Source: JAMWDF01 sp964645405 (GTDB taxonomy: Bacteria > Ratteibacteria > UBA8468 > B48-G9 > DSTR01). From it: DNA of 64,000 nt. Under the pieces are notes generated by a model. The model was not told where the DNA came from, did not search any database, and saw only the letters and a list, made by a program, of their open reading frames with translations. Within the stretch, counting starts at the first letter, position 1, and each line of letters starts with the position of its first letter. The stretch covers positions 1 to 64,000 of the forward strand of contig CAZYCA010000019.1 in the NCBI GenBank assembly GCA_964645405.1. The letters run 5' to 3'. Of the stretch, positions 36,311 through 45,208 are shown one piece after another. Both the position numbers and the translations under genes were made by a program.

Positions 36311-39300
36311 ATGAAATACTTTGGCCGTCCTTTTTTTGGTGTTACAGTTTTCGGTTTGCTCAGTGCCTTATTATGGGCAGGCACAGATGTGGCTTTCTGG
36401 AAGGAGTATTCTTCCCAGAAAAATGATGAAAATGTCTATCTGTACCTTCCACTAAACGACCCTGAAAGTAAAGACGCAGAAGGCGCTGTTTCTTCCATAG
36501 AAAAAATCGGGGAAGTAAGCTATGAATCTGAAGGAAAGTTTAACCGCTGTCTGAAATTATCAGGCAAGGGTAGTCTGAAATGCCAGCCGGCTAATATTTT
36601 CCCTGGTGGGTTCCTTGCCATTGAAGCCTGGGTGAAACTGGATTCCCTTCCGGAAAAAGAAGCGGCCATAGTTTTCAGACCAGCAGAAGTTGACAAATCA
36701 GCCCACTATGACCCCAGTATTGATGTCACCAAAGGTTTTGCTTTACTTGTTGACAGCAAGGGAGCACTACATCTGGAGACAACTAATTGTTTTTATGGAA
36801 ACAAAACAAGGACATCAAGCGTTCCCGGGATGATACAACCTGGTCAGTGGGTTCATGTGGCTGGCGTCAGTGCTGTTTTCCCGATTAGTTTCCGACGTCT
36901 TTATGTTAATGGCAAAGAAGTCTGTGCCCAGCCCATAGCCTGGGGACAGGGTCTGGTTGTCTCCGGAGAGGAAGAGAAAAAACCAGGGCCAGTTTTTATT
37001 GGAAACAATGATAAGGGTACAGCAGGTCTGGCGGGTTGCATTGACCAGGTGAGGATTCACCGCAATATCTTTAAATTCTGGCCTAAAGAGGAAACTTTTT
37101 GGTGTCAGGCTCTGGCTGAACAGAAGATAGTTGATGGTCCGCCCTATTTCCTGAAAGAGCACCAGCCAGTTGTCTCCATTTCTCTGGATGGCTCCCTGGA
37201 AGTGCAAGGTAGTCTGGAAAATGTATCTGTAAAAACAGGGGAAGGAAGTTATGTGGAAGGAGTGAGAAAACAGGGGTTTTGTGGTAAAATTAGCGTTTCT
37301 GCTCCAAAACTTCTTCCGGCAAGAGAAGGGACAATTGAGTTCTGGATGCAGCCGGTAGGTTTCAACAATCACTCAGACAGAAATGTCGGTATTATCAATC
37401 AACCTTTTGTCCTTTACATTTTTAACGGTGGAAGTCCACCCCGACCCCTTTCTCTATATTTTCCGAAAGCTGATGGGAGTTTGCATTTTGTTAACGATAC
37501 CCTACAAACAGATTATTACCCTGGAGCCTGGTACCATGTGGTTGTTACCTGGAAAGAAAAAAATATCAGTCTTTACATCAACGGGAAAAAGGCAGGATGT
37601 ACACTAACAGAGGGATTTCAGACAGCCTTTCGTAAAGAATATGCTGAAAGCCTTGTTTTTAACGGTTACGGAAAGAATGCTATTGTTGATGAAATAAAGA
37701 TTTATCACAAAGCCCTTCTGCCGGAGGAAGCAGCCAATGCCTGGGCCAGGTACCGTGATGTTTCTCAACTGGTGAAAGATGTTAAGGCTTTATCAGTGGC
37801 TGTTATGGGTGAGTATTTTCCCAGTCAGAACTACTTTTTTCTCCGTTTGTTGCCAGAAGTACCTGCTGAAAATATCAGGGAAATCAGAATAGATTTGGTT
37901 GACAGTACCAGCAGGGTTATCCGCAGCGCTAAATTCCAGCCTGGCAAGCCGGATTATTTATTGGAGACAGGAAACCTTGCTGATGGTGACTACAAGCTGG
38001 TAAGCACAGTTGTGACCACTGAAGGCAAGGAACTACCTGGTGCTATCCTGCCTTTTGTGAGGAAACATTTTGTCTGGGAAAACAATAACCTGGGTATAAC
38101 CGGAGAAGTCTACCCTCCTTTTCAACCACTTAAAGTAACCGGCAAGAGAGTACATCTTGTTTCTCGCTCCTATCAGTTCAACCAATTCGGTTTACCGGAG
38201 GAAGTTGTCACACTGGGAAGGAATATTCTGTCTTCTCCGGCAGTCATCCGCTATGAGACTTCTGCTGGTGCAGGAACCTGGAAAAATCAGCAGGGTTCCT
38301 GGAAGATAGCCAGACCTAACACAGCGATATTTTCTGCCAGCGGCAAAACAGATTTCCTGGAGTACATTACAGAATCCACAGTAGAAGTAGATGGATGTAT
38401 CAGGGTGGAGTTAAGACTGAAACCCGGGCAAAAGAAAGAGGAAATTAAATCCCTGTGGGTAGAGATTCCTTTAAAATCATCGGAAGTGCCTCTGATGCAT
38501 ACCATTGGAGACGGGTTAAGAAGTAACTATTCCGGACCAGCTCCGCAGGGCACAGGTGTTGTCTGGGATGGTTCTAATGTTTCCCGGTCTCCTGCGTGGC
38601 GGAACCTTTTTGTTCCTTATATCTGGCTTGGTGCTGAGGAGAGAGGACTGGCATTTTTTGCAGAAAATGATAAGGGATGGGTCACAGAAAAGGGAAAGAG
38701 TAAAAAACCTGTGGTCCAGCTTGTAAGAGAAGAGGGGAAAATTGTTTTGCAGGTGTTTCTTATTAACCGGCCAGTAATTTTGACTGAAGAAAGAGAAATT
38801 GTTTTTGGCCTTCAGGCTTCTCCTACCAAACCAATGCCGGAAAACTGGCGCACCAAAATTCAGGATATGCCAGGTGGCCTGGCTGTTGTTCCCTGGGGTG
38901 GGTTGCAATGTCCTTCCCAGGGACCTTTCCGGGATGACTGGACGATTGTGGACAAGATTCTGGAAGCACGTCAGGGTAAGCCCTTTGACAACCAGTGGTT
39001 AAAAGAATACGCGGAAAAGAATAAACCTCCCTTAGTCCATGGTACCTGGGACTGGGTTAACAGTGTCCAGCATTTTGCCGGTCGGGCTTCTGCTGTAGGG
39101 ATGAACAAACCTCTGGCTGTTTATCAGGAAGAAATGGCAGCCTCCACAGCCCGGCCGGAATGGTATGTTTTCCAGGATGAATGGAAACTGAATGATGGAC
39201 CCCAGGAACGTTCTTTTGAGTCCATTAAGGAACTGGGGCAGGGTCAGAGCGTCCTTGGTGGCGGTGCTGGTATCAGTTTTGTTCGTAGTTACGCTGATTT

Positions 39301-40162
39301 TGGCACCTGGATGGCCAATGAATGGCTGAAACGGGGTGTGAGTCTTTACTGGGACAATACCTATTGTAAACTGGCTACCAATACCAGGACCACAGCTGCC
39401 TATGTAGGTGAAGATGGTTTTATCCAGCCATGTTTGATCATCTGGAACCAGAGGGAGTATCAGAAGAGGGTCTGGCATCTTCTTCAGGAATGGAGAAAGA
39501 AAAGGCCGGAACCTTTGGAGTGGACCATTCACATGACCAATACCTTGATGCTGCCTGTTCATACCTGGGCTACAGTTAACCTGGACCATGAACTCGGTAA
39601 CAAAAAACCATTCTCACCAGAATGGCTGCGCACGGAAACGATTGGTCGGCAGGTGGGTAATTATCCCCTTTCTCTTTATCCGGTTTCTGGCAGGGGAAAC
39701 AAAGTTATAGAAGACTTACCCAAACAGCAGCAGGAAAGGATTGAATGGGGAATGCGGGCTGTTCATGAGATTCAAAGAGCTGGTACTCTGGAAAAAATTT
39801 TAACGGATTTTGGCTATGGTCAGCCAGAAGTCATAGTACACAATTACTGGGAAGAAAAGCCTGTTGTGGAAGTTACTCCTGACCAGGTAAAATGGCTGGC
39901 TCTGGTAAAACCTGCCCAACGTAAGATGTTACTTGTTCTCTCTTCCTGGTCAGAGGAAAAGCAAATCTGGCCAGAATTAACTTTCTACGCCGAGCGTCTT
40001 GGTTTTCCGCTGAAAAATTACCAGTTCATTGATGTGGAGAAAAATATTCCTCTGGGAGGTCTTTCCCGTACCGGGGATCCTTCCCTTTCTCAACAAATCC
40101 GGCTTAAGGTGGACCTTGCTGGTCCCTGGGGAGTGAGGATTTTACAGCTGGAATCTGACTGA
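36311..40162 (+). CDS. Secreted double-LamG plus GH123-like glycosidase, paralog 3
   Basis: The 1283-residue protein has a signal peptide (about residues 1-23) and two LamG-like domains (about 45-250 and 290-485, each ending with a DQVRIHRN / DEIKIYHKAL strand). A beta linker is followed by the paralog-type C-terminal half (about 585-1283): WENNNLG, PPFQPLK, SPTKPMPENW (about 839), SLYWDNTY (about 1013) and a final RILQLES. Paralogs 1 and 2 have CBM9 in place of the LamG domains, so the binding modules have been exchanged. The start follows CAGGAGGC; TATAAT at 36276-36281 is a probable -10. The 3' end overlaps the convergent PKD gene by 59 bp. Confidence 0.65.
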   Translation: MKYFGRPFFGVTVFGLLSALLWAGTDVAFWKEYSSQKNDENVYLYLPLNDPESKDAEGAVSSIEKIGEVSYESEGKFNRCLKLSGKGSLKCQPANIFPGGFLAIEAWVKLDSLPEKEAAIVFRPAEVDKSAHYDPSIDVTKGFALLVDSKGALHLETTNCFYGNKTRTSSVPGMIQPGQWVHVAGVSAVFPISFRRLYVNGKEVCAQPIAWGQGLVVSGEEEKKPGPVFIGNNDKGTAGLAGCIDQVRIHRNIFKFWPKEETFWCQALAEQKIVDGPPYFLKEHQPVVSISLDGSLEVQGSLENVSVKTGEGSYVEGVRKQGFCGKISVSAPKLLPAREGTIEFWMQPVGFNNHSDRNVGIINQPFVLYIFNGGSPPRPLSLYFPKADGSLHFVNDTLQTDYYPGAWYHVVVTWKEKNISLYINGKKAGCTLTEGFQTAFRKEYAESLVFNGYGKNAIVDEIKIYHKALLPEEAANAWARYRDVSQLVKDVKALSVAVMGEYFPSQNYFFLRLLPEVPAENIREIRIDLVDSTSRVIRSAKFQPGKPDYLLETGNLADGDYKLVSTVVTTEGKELPGAILPFVRKHFVWENNNLGITGEVYPPFQPLKVTGKRVHLVSRSYQFNQFGLPEEVVTLGRNILSSPAVIRYETSAGAGTWKNQQGSWKIARPNTAIFSASGKTDFLEYITESTVEVDGCIRVELRLKPGQKKEEIKSLWVEIPLKSSEVPLMHTIGDGLRSNYSGPAPQGTGVVWDGSNVSRSPAWRNLFVPYIWLGAEERGLAFFAENDKGWVTEKGKSKKPVVQLVREEGKIVLQVFLINRPVILTEEREIVFGLQASPTKPMPENWRTKIQDMPGGLAVVPWGGLQCPSQGPFRDDWTIVDKILEARQGKPFDNQWLKEYAEKNKPPLVHGTWDWVNSVQHFAGRASAVGMNKPLAVYQEEMAASTARPEWYVFQDEWKLNDGPQERSFESIKELGQGQSVLGGGAGISFVRSYADFGTWMANEWLKRGVSLYWDNTYCKLATNTRTTAAYVGEDGFIQPCLIIWNQREYQKRVWHLLQEWRKKRPEPLEWTIHMTNTLMLPVHTWATVNLDHELGNKKPFSPEWLRTETIGRQVGNYPLSLYPVSGRGNKVIEDLPKQQQERIEWGMRAVHEIQRAGTLEKILTDFGYGQPEVIVHNYWEEKPVVEVTPDQVKWLALVKPAQRKMLLVLSSWSEEKQIWPELTFYAERLGFPLKNYQFIDVEKNIPLGGLSRTGDPSLSQQIRLKVDLAGPWGVRILQLESD

Positions 40163-43001
40163 AAGCAGGGTGTAATCCGTACAGGTCAAAGTAGGTTTGA
40201 GGCCTGGTAGAATCACTGGAAGGGATAGCTACTCTTACAGTGTGGTAGGTTTTTTCGCCTGGATGAAACTGGACAGTAAAAGATGTTTTGCTACCAGCAG
40301 GAATAATCCTTTTCGGACGGGAGATAATCTGGAAAAATTCAGCATCCTTACCCTGGATGCTAACAGCTGTTTCCCCCAAACACAGGTCCTGTGAGCCAGC
40401 ATTAAAAATTGTGAAGGAAAAGCTTGTTTTCTTTCTGAAGTTGTCAGAAAAAAGGAAACACCCGGCTTTTTCCTGAATTTTTTGAGGCATCTTTTCTTCC
40501 AGATTTTCCCCGTTTCCCTGAACCTTAATCACCGGTCCCTCATACCCGCCTTCCGGGGACCAGACCTGGTAGCGGTAGATTTCTAACCTGTTATCAGAAC
40601 TGGTGGAAACGATACCTAAAGGTGCTGCTTTGCCTTCCTGGTTATCCAGGATAAAGAATCTGCTTTCCTTATCCGTGTGTAACCATCCGGCATACCTTAC
40701 TTTCCCGGGATGCTTCAGGTCATCAGTGATGTACATTCTTAACTGGCTGTATGCCCAGGGGAAACGGACTTTCTGGCAAAGAGGAATAAAATGCCAGACT
40801 TTTTCTTCATTCTCTTGCGGGAAACCAAAACCGACGCTGCGGCCAGATGTGTCACCGGGAATATGTCCCCAAAGCGATCCAGAAATTTCCAGTCCGGTAC
40901 CAGGCTGGCTGGCATCAAGATAATGCTGAAAAACAACCTCCAGATAAAAAGGAGGGGCAAATTTTTTAACCGTGCGGATACCAAGGAAGGGCTCCTTAGC
41001 CTTTGGTTGATACAAACGCAGAAGATGTCCGGAGCTACTCTTTACTACACTGACAGCTGCTTCCGTTCCCGGTATTTTATTCCAGATTTTTTCGTCCAGA
41101 GATTCTCCTGACCAGCCACAGTTAATAGCTGGTGGCCACCGGTGGCGGGCGTGGATAATGGTTTTTGCAGTGTGACTTCCTGAGGGACCTGTCACAGTGA
41201 GAGAAACCTGATAAAATCCCGGTCTGGTGAAGGTATGAGAAGGGGAAAATTCAGTAGAAGTGTTACCATCATCAAAATCCCAGAAGAATTTGAGTAAACC
41301 CCTTTTTTTATCGCGGCTTCCCCGGGCGGAAAATTTTACAGTAAAAGGAACAATCCCTTCCTTCTCCTGGCAGGAAATTTCTGCCACGGTAGGTGAGACA
41401 TGAAGGAAAGTGGCTTGACTGTTATAACTGTTTCCAGCACAACCGTCACTGACAATAAAATTTAAAGGGAAGCTCTGAGCTGGTGTCTGGACCGGGACCG
41501 ACCAGAAAAATAAGTTTCCTTTTAATTCACCAACCTGGTTACTCCAGCGATAAAAGTGCACAGGGAAACCTTCCGGGTCAACTGCAAGAAGCGGCCAGTT
41601 CACTGTCTCCCCTGGTAAGACAGTCTTTTCCTCAAGAGTAAGAAAGAGGGGACGGAGATTCTCCGAACCATATTTGCGGTAAACACTTATGATGGCGGGG
41701 TTACTGTCATATAAGCCGTTGTTAGCAATCAGGGCAATGGCAGTACGACCACTGGGCAGACAAAAATTACCTGGTACAATGATTTCGTAGACAAAATTTC
41801 CTCTGTCTATGATTTTTGTTCCGGTATCGCCGTATAGTATTTTCCAGCGAAAGCGAAGAACCCGGGAAAAAAGGTCGTAACTTTCCTGGCTACTTACCAG
41901 AAAATGCACCGGTTCCATCTGGTTTCCAGCAGATACATTCTGGTGCAGTAGAATGGCTGTCTTGTGGGCATAGATAAGCTGGCCGGAACTTACCGAGATA
42001 AGTTTCAAAAGCGCTACTGGTGGAGTCTGCTTCATTTTACTTGCCAGTGAGACCATGTTCTTAAGATGTTGCAGTTCATCATAGTTATGATAGTTTTCAT
42101 TTACCTCAGTCTGATTGGAACCACGATAGTCTCGATGGTCCCCGGAAGAATTATAAGCCACGCGGTGGCGCAGTTCGTTGTCATAGGGTACATCATAAGG
42201 GAGTGCTGCTTTCCAGAGATACAGCAAAGTTGAGGCATAAAGGCCGTTTTTTTTCAGCAGGATTTTAGTAGATTCAGGTAAATAGCTTGCAGCCAGAATC
42301 ATTTTCACCAGAGCCATTGTTTCACTACCAGAAGAGCCAACGGAATTAAAAAAACAGGGTATTAGTGCTTCATATTTATCAACGGAGGAATTAAGTTGCC
42401 TGTCCATAAAGGAAATATGGGCTGGCGAGGCAAAAAGGATATTGGCAAAGTAGAAAAGAGATTCTAATTTCTGCATGTGGGAAGCAGAATTGGTAATATC
42501 ATGGGCAACTTCTGTTGTTGACTGGTTGACAAAGTTAACTCCAATCCGGTGAAGAATAAAGGGATAATTTTCTGTGCGCGGGGGCCAGCCATAATCAAGG
42601 TCACTGTCATGGATGATAGCCTTCAGCAAACCGGAAAAAACTGGATTTTCACCTGCTGGCCAGCTGTCCCGCAGGTAGGCATGTTTTTTGTCCCAGTTAA
42701 AATAAACATCGTCGGCAAAACCAGCAGTAGCAGGATTAACCTGAGGACTGAAGGAAAGAAAGGAGCTGTTAAGACACGGATAGAGTCTTTCTGAAGGCGG
42801 CGGCATGTGAAAGATTCTTTCTTCATTTTTTTCCGGGGCTTGCCTTGGACCCGGCAGTGGAACAGTCACCGGTGTATCATCCAGCAACCAGACTTTCCAG
42901 CGGCAGGTGTCAAAATAAGGATTTTTTATCTTTTCCTGGGAGAAACAAAGAGATATCAGGCATGATTCTACCGTGAGAATAACAATGCCGAGAGATTTCA
43001 T
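40104..43001 (-). CDS. Secreted PKD-domain protein of unknown function
   Basis: The 965-residue protein has a signal peptide (about residues 1-21). A long N-terminal region (about 30-480) is not recognised; it contains GSSGSETMALVKM and RHRVAYNSSGDHRDYRGSNQTEVNEN, and it is helical in places. A cadherin-like/putative Ig domain (about 460-550) and a PKD domain (about 555-635: FWDFDDGNTS, SPSHTFTRPGFYQVSLTV) follow, then a jelly-roll-like domain (about 650-820) and an Ig-like C-terminal domain. It is probably a surface or extracellular protein acting on polymers. No ribosome site is visible before the ATG. It ends inside the convergent GH123-like gene. Confidence 0.6.
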   Translation of the reverse strand: MKSLGIVILTVESCLISLCFSQEKIKNPYFDTCRWKVWLLDDTPVTVPLPGPRQAPEKNEERIFHMPPPSERLYPCLNSSFLSFSPQVNPATAGFADDVYFNWDKKHAYLRDSWPAGENPVFSGLLKAIIHDSDLDYGWPPRTENYPFILHRIGVNFVNQSTTEVAHDITNSASHMQKLESLFYFANILFASPAHISFMDRQLNSSVDKYEALIPCFFNSVGSSGSETMALVKMILAASYLPESTKILLKKNGLYASTLLYLWKAALPYDVPYDNELRHRVAYNSSGDHRDYRGSNQTEVNENYHNYDELQHLKNMVSLASKMKQTPPVALLKLISVSSGQLIYAHKTAILLHQNVSAGNQMEPVHFLVSSQESYDLFSRVLRFRWKILYGDTGTKIIDRGNFVYEIIVPGNFCLPSGRTAIALIANNGLYDSNPAIISVYRKYGSENLRPLFLTLEEKTVLPGETVNWPLLAVDPEGFPVHFYRWSNQVGELKGNLFFWSVPVQTPAQSFPLNFIVSDGCAGNSYNSQATFLHVSPTVAEISCQEKEGIVPFTVKFSARGSRDKKRGLLKFFWDFDDGNTSTEFSPSHTFTRPGFYQVSLTVTGPSGSHTAKTIIHARHRWPPAINCGWSGESLDEKIWNKIPGTEAAVSVVKSSSGHLLRLYQPKAKEPFLGIRTVKKFAPPFYLEVVFQHYLDASQPGTGLEISGSLWGHIPGDTSGRSVGFGFPQENEEKVWHFIPLCQKVRFPWAYSQLRMYITDDLKHPGKVRYAGWLHTDKESRFFILDNQEGKAAPLGIVSTSSDNRLEIYRYQVWSPEGGYEGPVIKVQGNGENLEEKMPQKIQEKAGCFLFSDNFRKKTSFSFTIFNAGSQDLCLGETAVSIQGKDAEFFQIISRPKRIIPAGSKTSFTVQFHPGEKTYHTVRVAIPSSDSTRPQTYFDLYGLHPAFSQIPAVKSSLPRDQQGPP

Positions 43002-43174
43002 TTTTACCGCAGTTGCTTTTTAGATGGCATTTTATCATACTGGCTGGCAGATAGAGAAGTTTAGTCTGGTTGAGTTTGGTGATAAATAAGATAGCCCGGA
43101 AGCAGCATCATAAAAACCTGCTTATCGTGCGAGTTTTAATTACTCCAGAAGAAAAGCTTTAATAAATGAAATGA

Positions 43175-43205
43175 AGGTCTGATCTTATACACAAATTTCA
43201 GACCT
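43175..43205 (-). terminator. Hairpin after the 43230 gene
   Basis: AGGTCTGA (43175-43182) and TCAGACCT (43198-43205) form an 8-bp stem with a 15-nt loop, 25 bp beyond the stop of the leftward gene. The following minus-strand bases are T-rich but not a clean T-run, so termination is only possible. The rest of 43002-43229 shows nothing. Confidence 0.35.
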
Positions 43206-43229
43206 GCGGCAGTCTTTATTTCACCCTAT

Positions 43230-45191
43230 TTATTTTTCTCCAACTTCTATTATTCTATAATCCATACTGTTAACGAAAACCTGCAGTTTGCCGTTTCTCT
43301 TAAGAAGCGGGAAATCATTTTCAACATCCCTTACATAATCCGGAGAAAAACCTAGTTTTCTCCTATCCAGTGATACCACTGTTTCCTGAATTTTATCAGT
43401 CAAATTGGCCGCAAAAAGGAGAATTTTCTTCCCTTTTCTGTGTCTGTAAATACTTATTTTTACTTGTGAGTTTGTATGAAAAACAGGTTGTTCCCAGTAC
43501 CCTGAAAAAACTGTGTCTGCAATATCAAACTCACGCATTACCTTTTTAAAATGATTAAATGTTGGATAATGACACCAGGCACCTGAGATGAAAACATCGT
43601 GAACCTGCAGTAAGGCAATCATTTCCCTGGTAGGTGCAATCAATTTCCTGTAGTATTCATCAAGTTCGGGTAAAAAATATGGAACCCAGCCCCATTGCCT
43701 ACCTGTATATTCAGCCAATATCCTGTCAATAGGAAGAACTTCTGTGTAATGAGCACCAACCCTCAGTATCCCCGCATTAAAGTTTTCTCCATTCCACTGG
43801 AAATCTGCAAATGCCAGGACGGGACTTTGCAGTTGCGTAGAAGAGTGGACCAGAATAAATGTTTGTTCCGGGTGTCTTCTTCTGAATAGTTTATATACCC
43901 TTTTCAGAAAATCTCTTGCCGCCCATAAGGGTGACCCATGACCGTCAAAATATATTCCCTGGATGTTATATTTCTCTATAAGTTCGTTAATGTAATAAAC
44001 CATAAAGTCCTGAAAAGAAGTGTCCAGACGAGCAGGACCATAATAGACATGACCTGCCCAATCGTTCAGCGGAAAATTTATCCGTGTATCCTTTTCTCCG
44101 CTCCACTCCTCGGCATAAAGCCACCTCTCCGGGAGAACATATCCCTGATAATCACTGTGAGCACACGCACCCCCGGCAAGAGCAAGTAAAGGTATAGTAT
44201 CTTCCGCTTCACATTTGACGGCTTTTTCCAGAGTCGTCTTTGTTTTTGGATTTAACGTCACTGCTTCTCCCGGTATGGGATCCAGATAACCACGAGCCCA
44301 GTGCCAGATAATTTTAAAGGATAGGTGTTTATACTTTTCTGGCATAGGTTTAACAGGTGTTGCCTGGTAACCAAAGACAATAGTTTTTGTCTGGTTTAGT
44401 TCGTATAGAGAATCTATGAAATTAATTCTTATGTTCCAGTCATTATAACTTTTATGCCTGAATATCCTTACTTCTTCATATAACTTCTGGTTTTCCCAGT
44501 TTTCTTTATCAGAAGCAAACCACGCTATTCCTCTGTCTTCATCGCCGACCCAGACCAGGTATTTAAAACTTCCTGAAATACCTTCTTCCGGAATTTTACC
44601 GGAATAAGAAATTGATGGGTCCCATCCTTTATACTCCCAGTGATAATACTTTGCCAGATTCTGACAAACAGGAATACGCAGGGCAAGCTTTTCAATTTTA
44701 ACCGGTTTTTCTAAAGGAGCTATTTTTAAAAAAACCTTTGCCATTCCATCAAATTCTATTTCTGTATCCGCCTTTATATTCACCCCTGCGGTTTCGGCAG
44801 TGGCAGTTAAGACAACTTTTTCTTCTGTTTGAGAAACAACGTGCATCTTACCTGAATAAACCATTGTATGTTCTTTCTCAGTCTTTATTTCCAGAAAAAT
44901 AGGTCTGTGGAGTAAGGTAGTTCCCTTTGATTCTATCTGTACCGGGAAAAGGGAATTACTGAATATATATTTTCTTCCCCACACAGAGACAATCTGGCCT
45001 TCCAGTTTTACCGGTGTCCAGGGCAAAGGTACCCAGCTCTCCTTTCCTAAACTATTATTTTCCCACAGCCTTCTTCTTTCCCTTGCCTGCTGGAGGTTCT
45101 TCTCTTCTGGTATTGATGGCTTGTAAACTTCATCTGCTCCCAGAAGAACAATGGAGAGAAAAAAAGGGAGAAAACTCATTCTTGCTTTCAT
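43230..45191 (-). CDS. Secreted GH123-like catalytic protein lacking binding modules, paralog 4
   Basis: The 653-residue protein has a signal peptide (about residues 1-19). It then enters almost directly the module that forms the C-terminal half of the three larger paralogs: WENNSLG (about 43), PLPWTPVKLEG, ATPVKPMPEKY (about 280), GIYFDGHG (about 412) and a YRIIEV ending. The binding half is missing; the upstream gene encodes a LamG-CBM9 protein that ends where the others enter this module. The two genes are 17 bp apart and look like a split form of the same enzyme. It is exported on its own signal peptide, so the parts must meet outside. Ribosome site AAGGAA. Confidence 0.65.
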   Translation of the reverse strand: MKARMSFLPFFLSIVLLGADEVYKPSIPEEKNLQQARERRRLWENNSLGKESWVPLPWTPVKLEGQIVSVWGRKYIFSNSLFPVQIESKGTTLLHRPIFLEIKTEKEHTMVYSGKMHVVSQTEEKVVLTATAETAGVNIKADTEIEFDGMAKVFLKIAPLEKPVKIEKLALRIPVCQNLAKYYHWEYKGWDPSISYSGKIPEEGISGSFKYLVWVGDEDRGIAWFASDKENWENQKLYEEVRIFRHKSYNDWNIRINFIDSLYELNQTKTIVFGYQATPVKPMPEKYKHLSFKIIWHWARGYLDPIPGEAVTLNPKTKTTLEKAVKCEAEDTIPLLALAGGACAHSDYQGYVLPERWLYAEEWSGEKDTRINFPLNDWAGHVYYGPARLDTSFQDFMVYYINELIEKYNIQGIYFDGHGSPLWAARDFLKRVYKLFRRRHPEQTFILVHSSTQLQSPVLAFADFQWNGENFNAGILRVGAHYTEVLPIDRILAEYTGRQWGWVPYFLPELDEYYRKLIAPTREMIALLQVHDVFISGAWCHYPTFNHFKKVMREFDIADTVFSGYWEQPVFHTNSQVKISIYRHRKGKKILLFAANLTDKIQETVVSLDRRKLGFSPDYVRDVENDFPLLKRNGKLQVFVNSMDYRIIEVGEK

Positions 45192-45208
45192 GAAATTCCT
45201 TTTCCACC

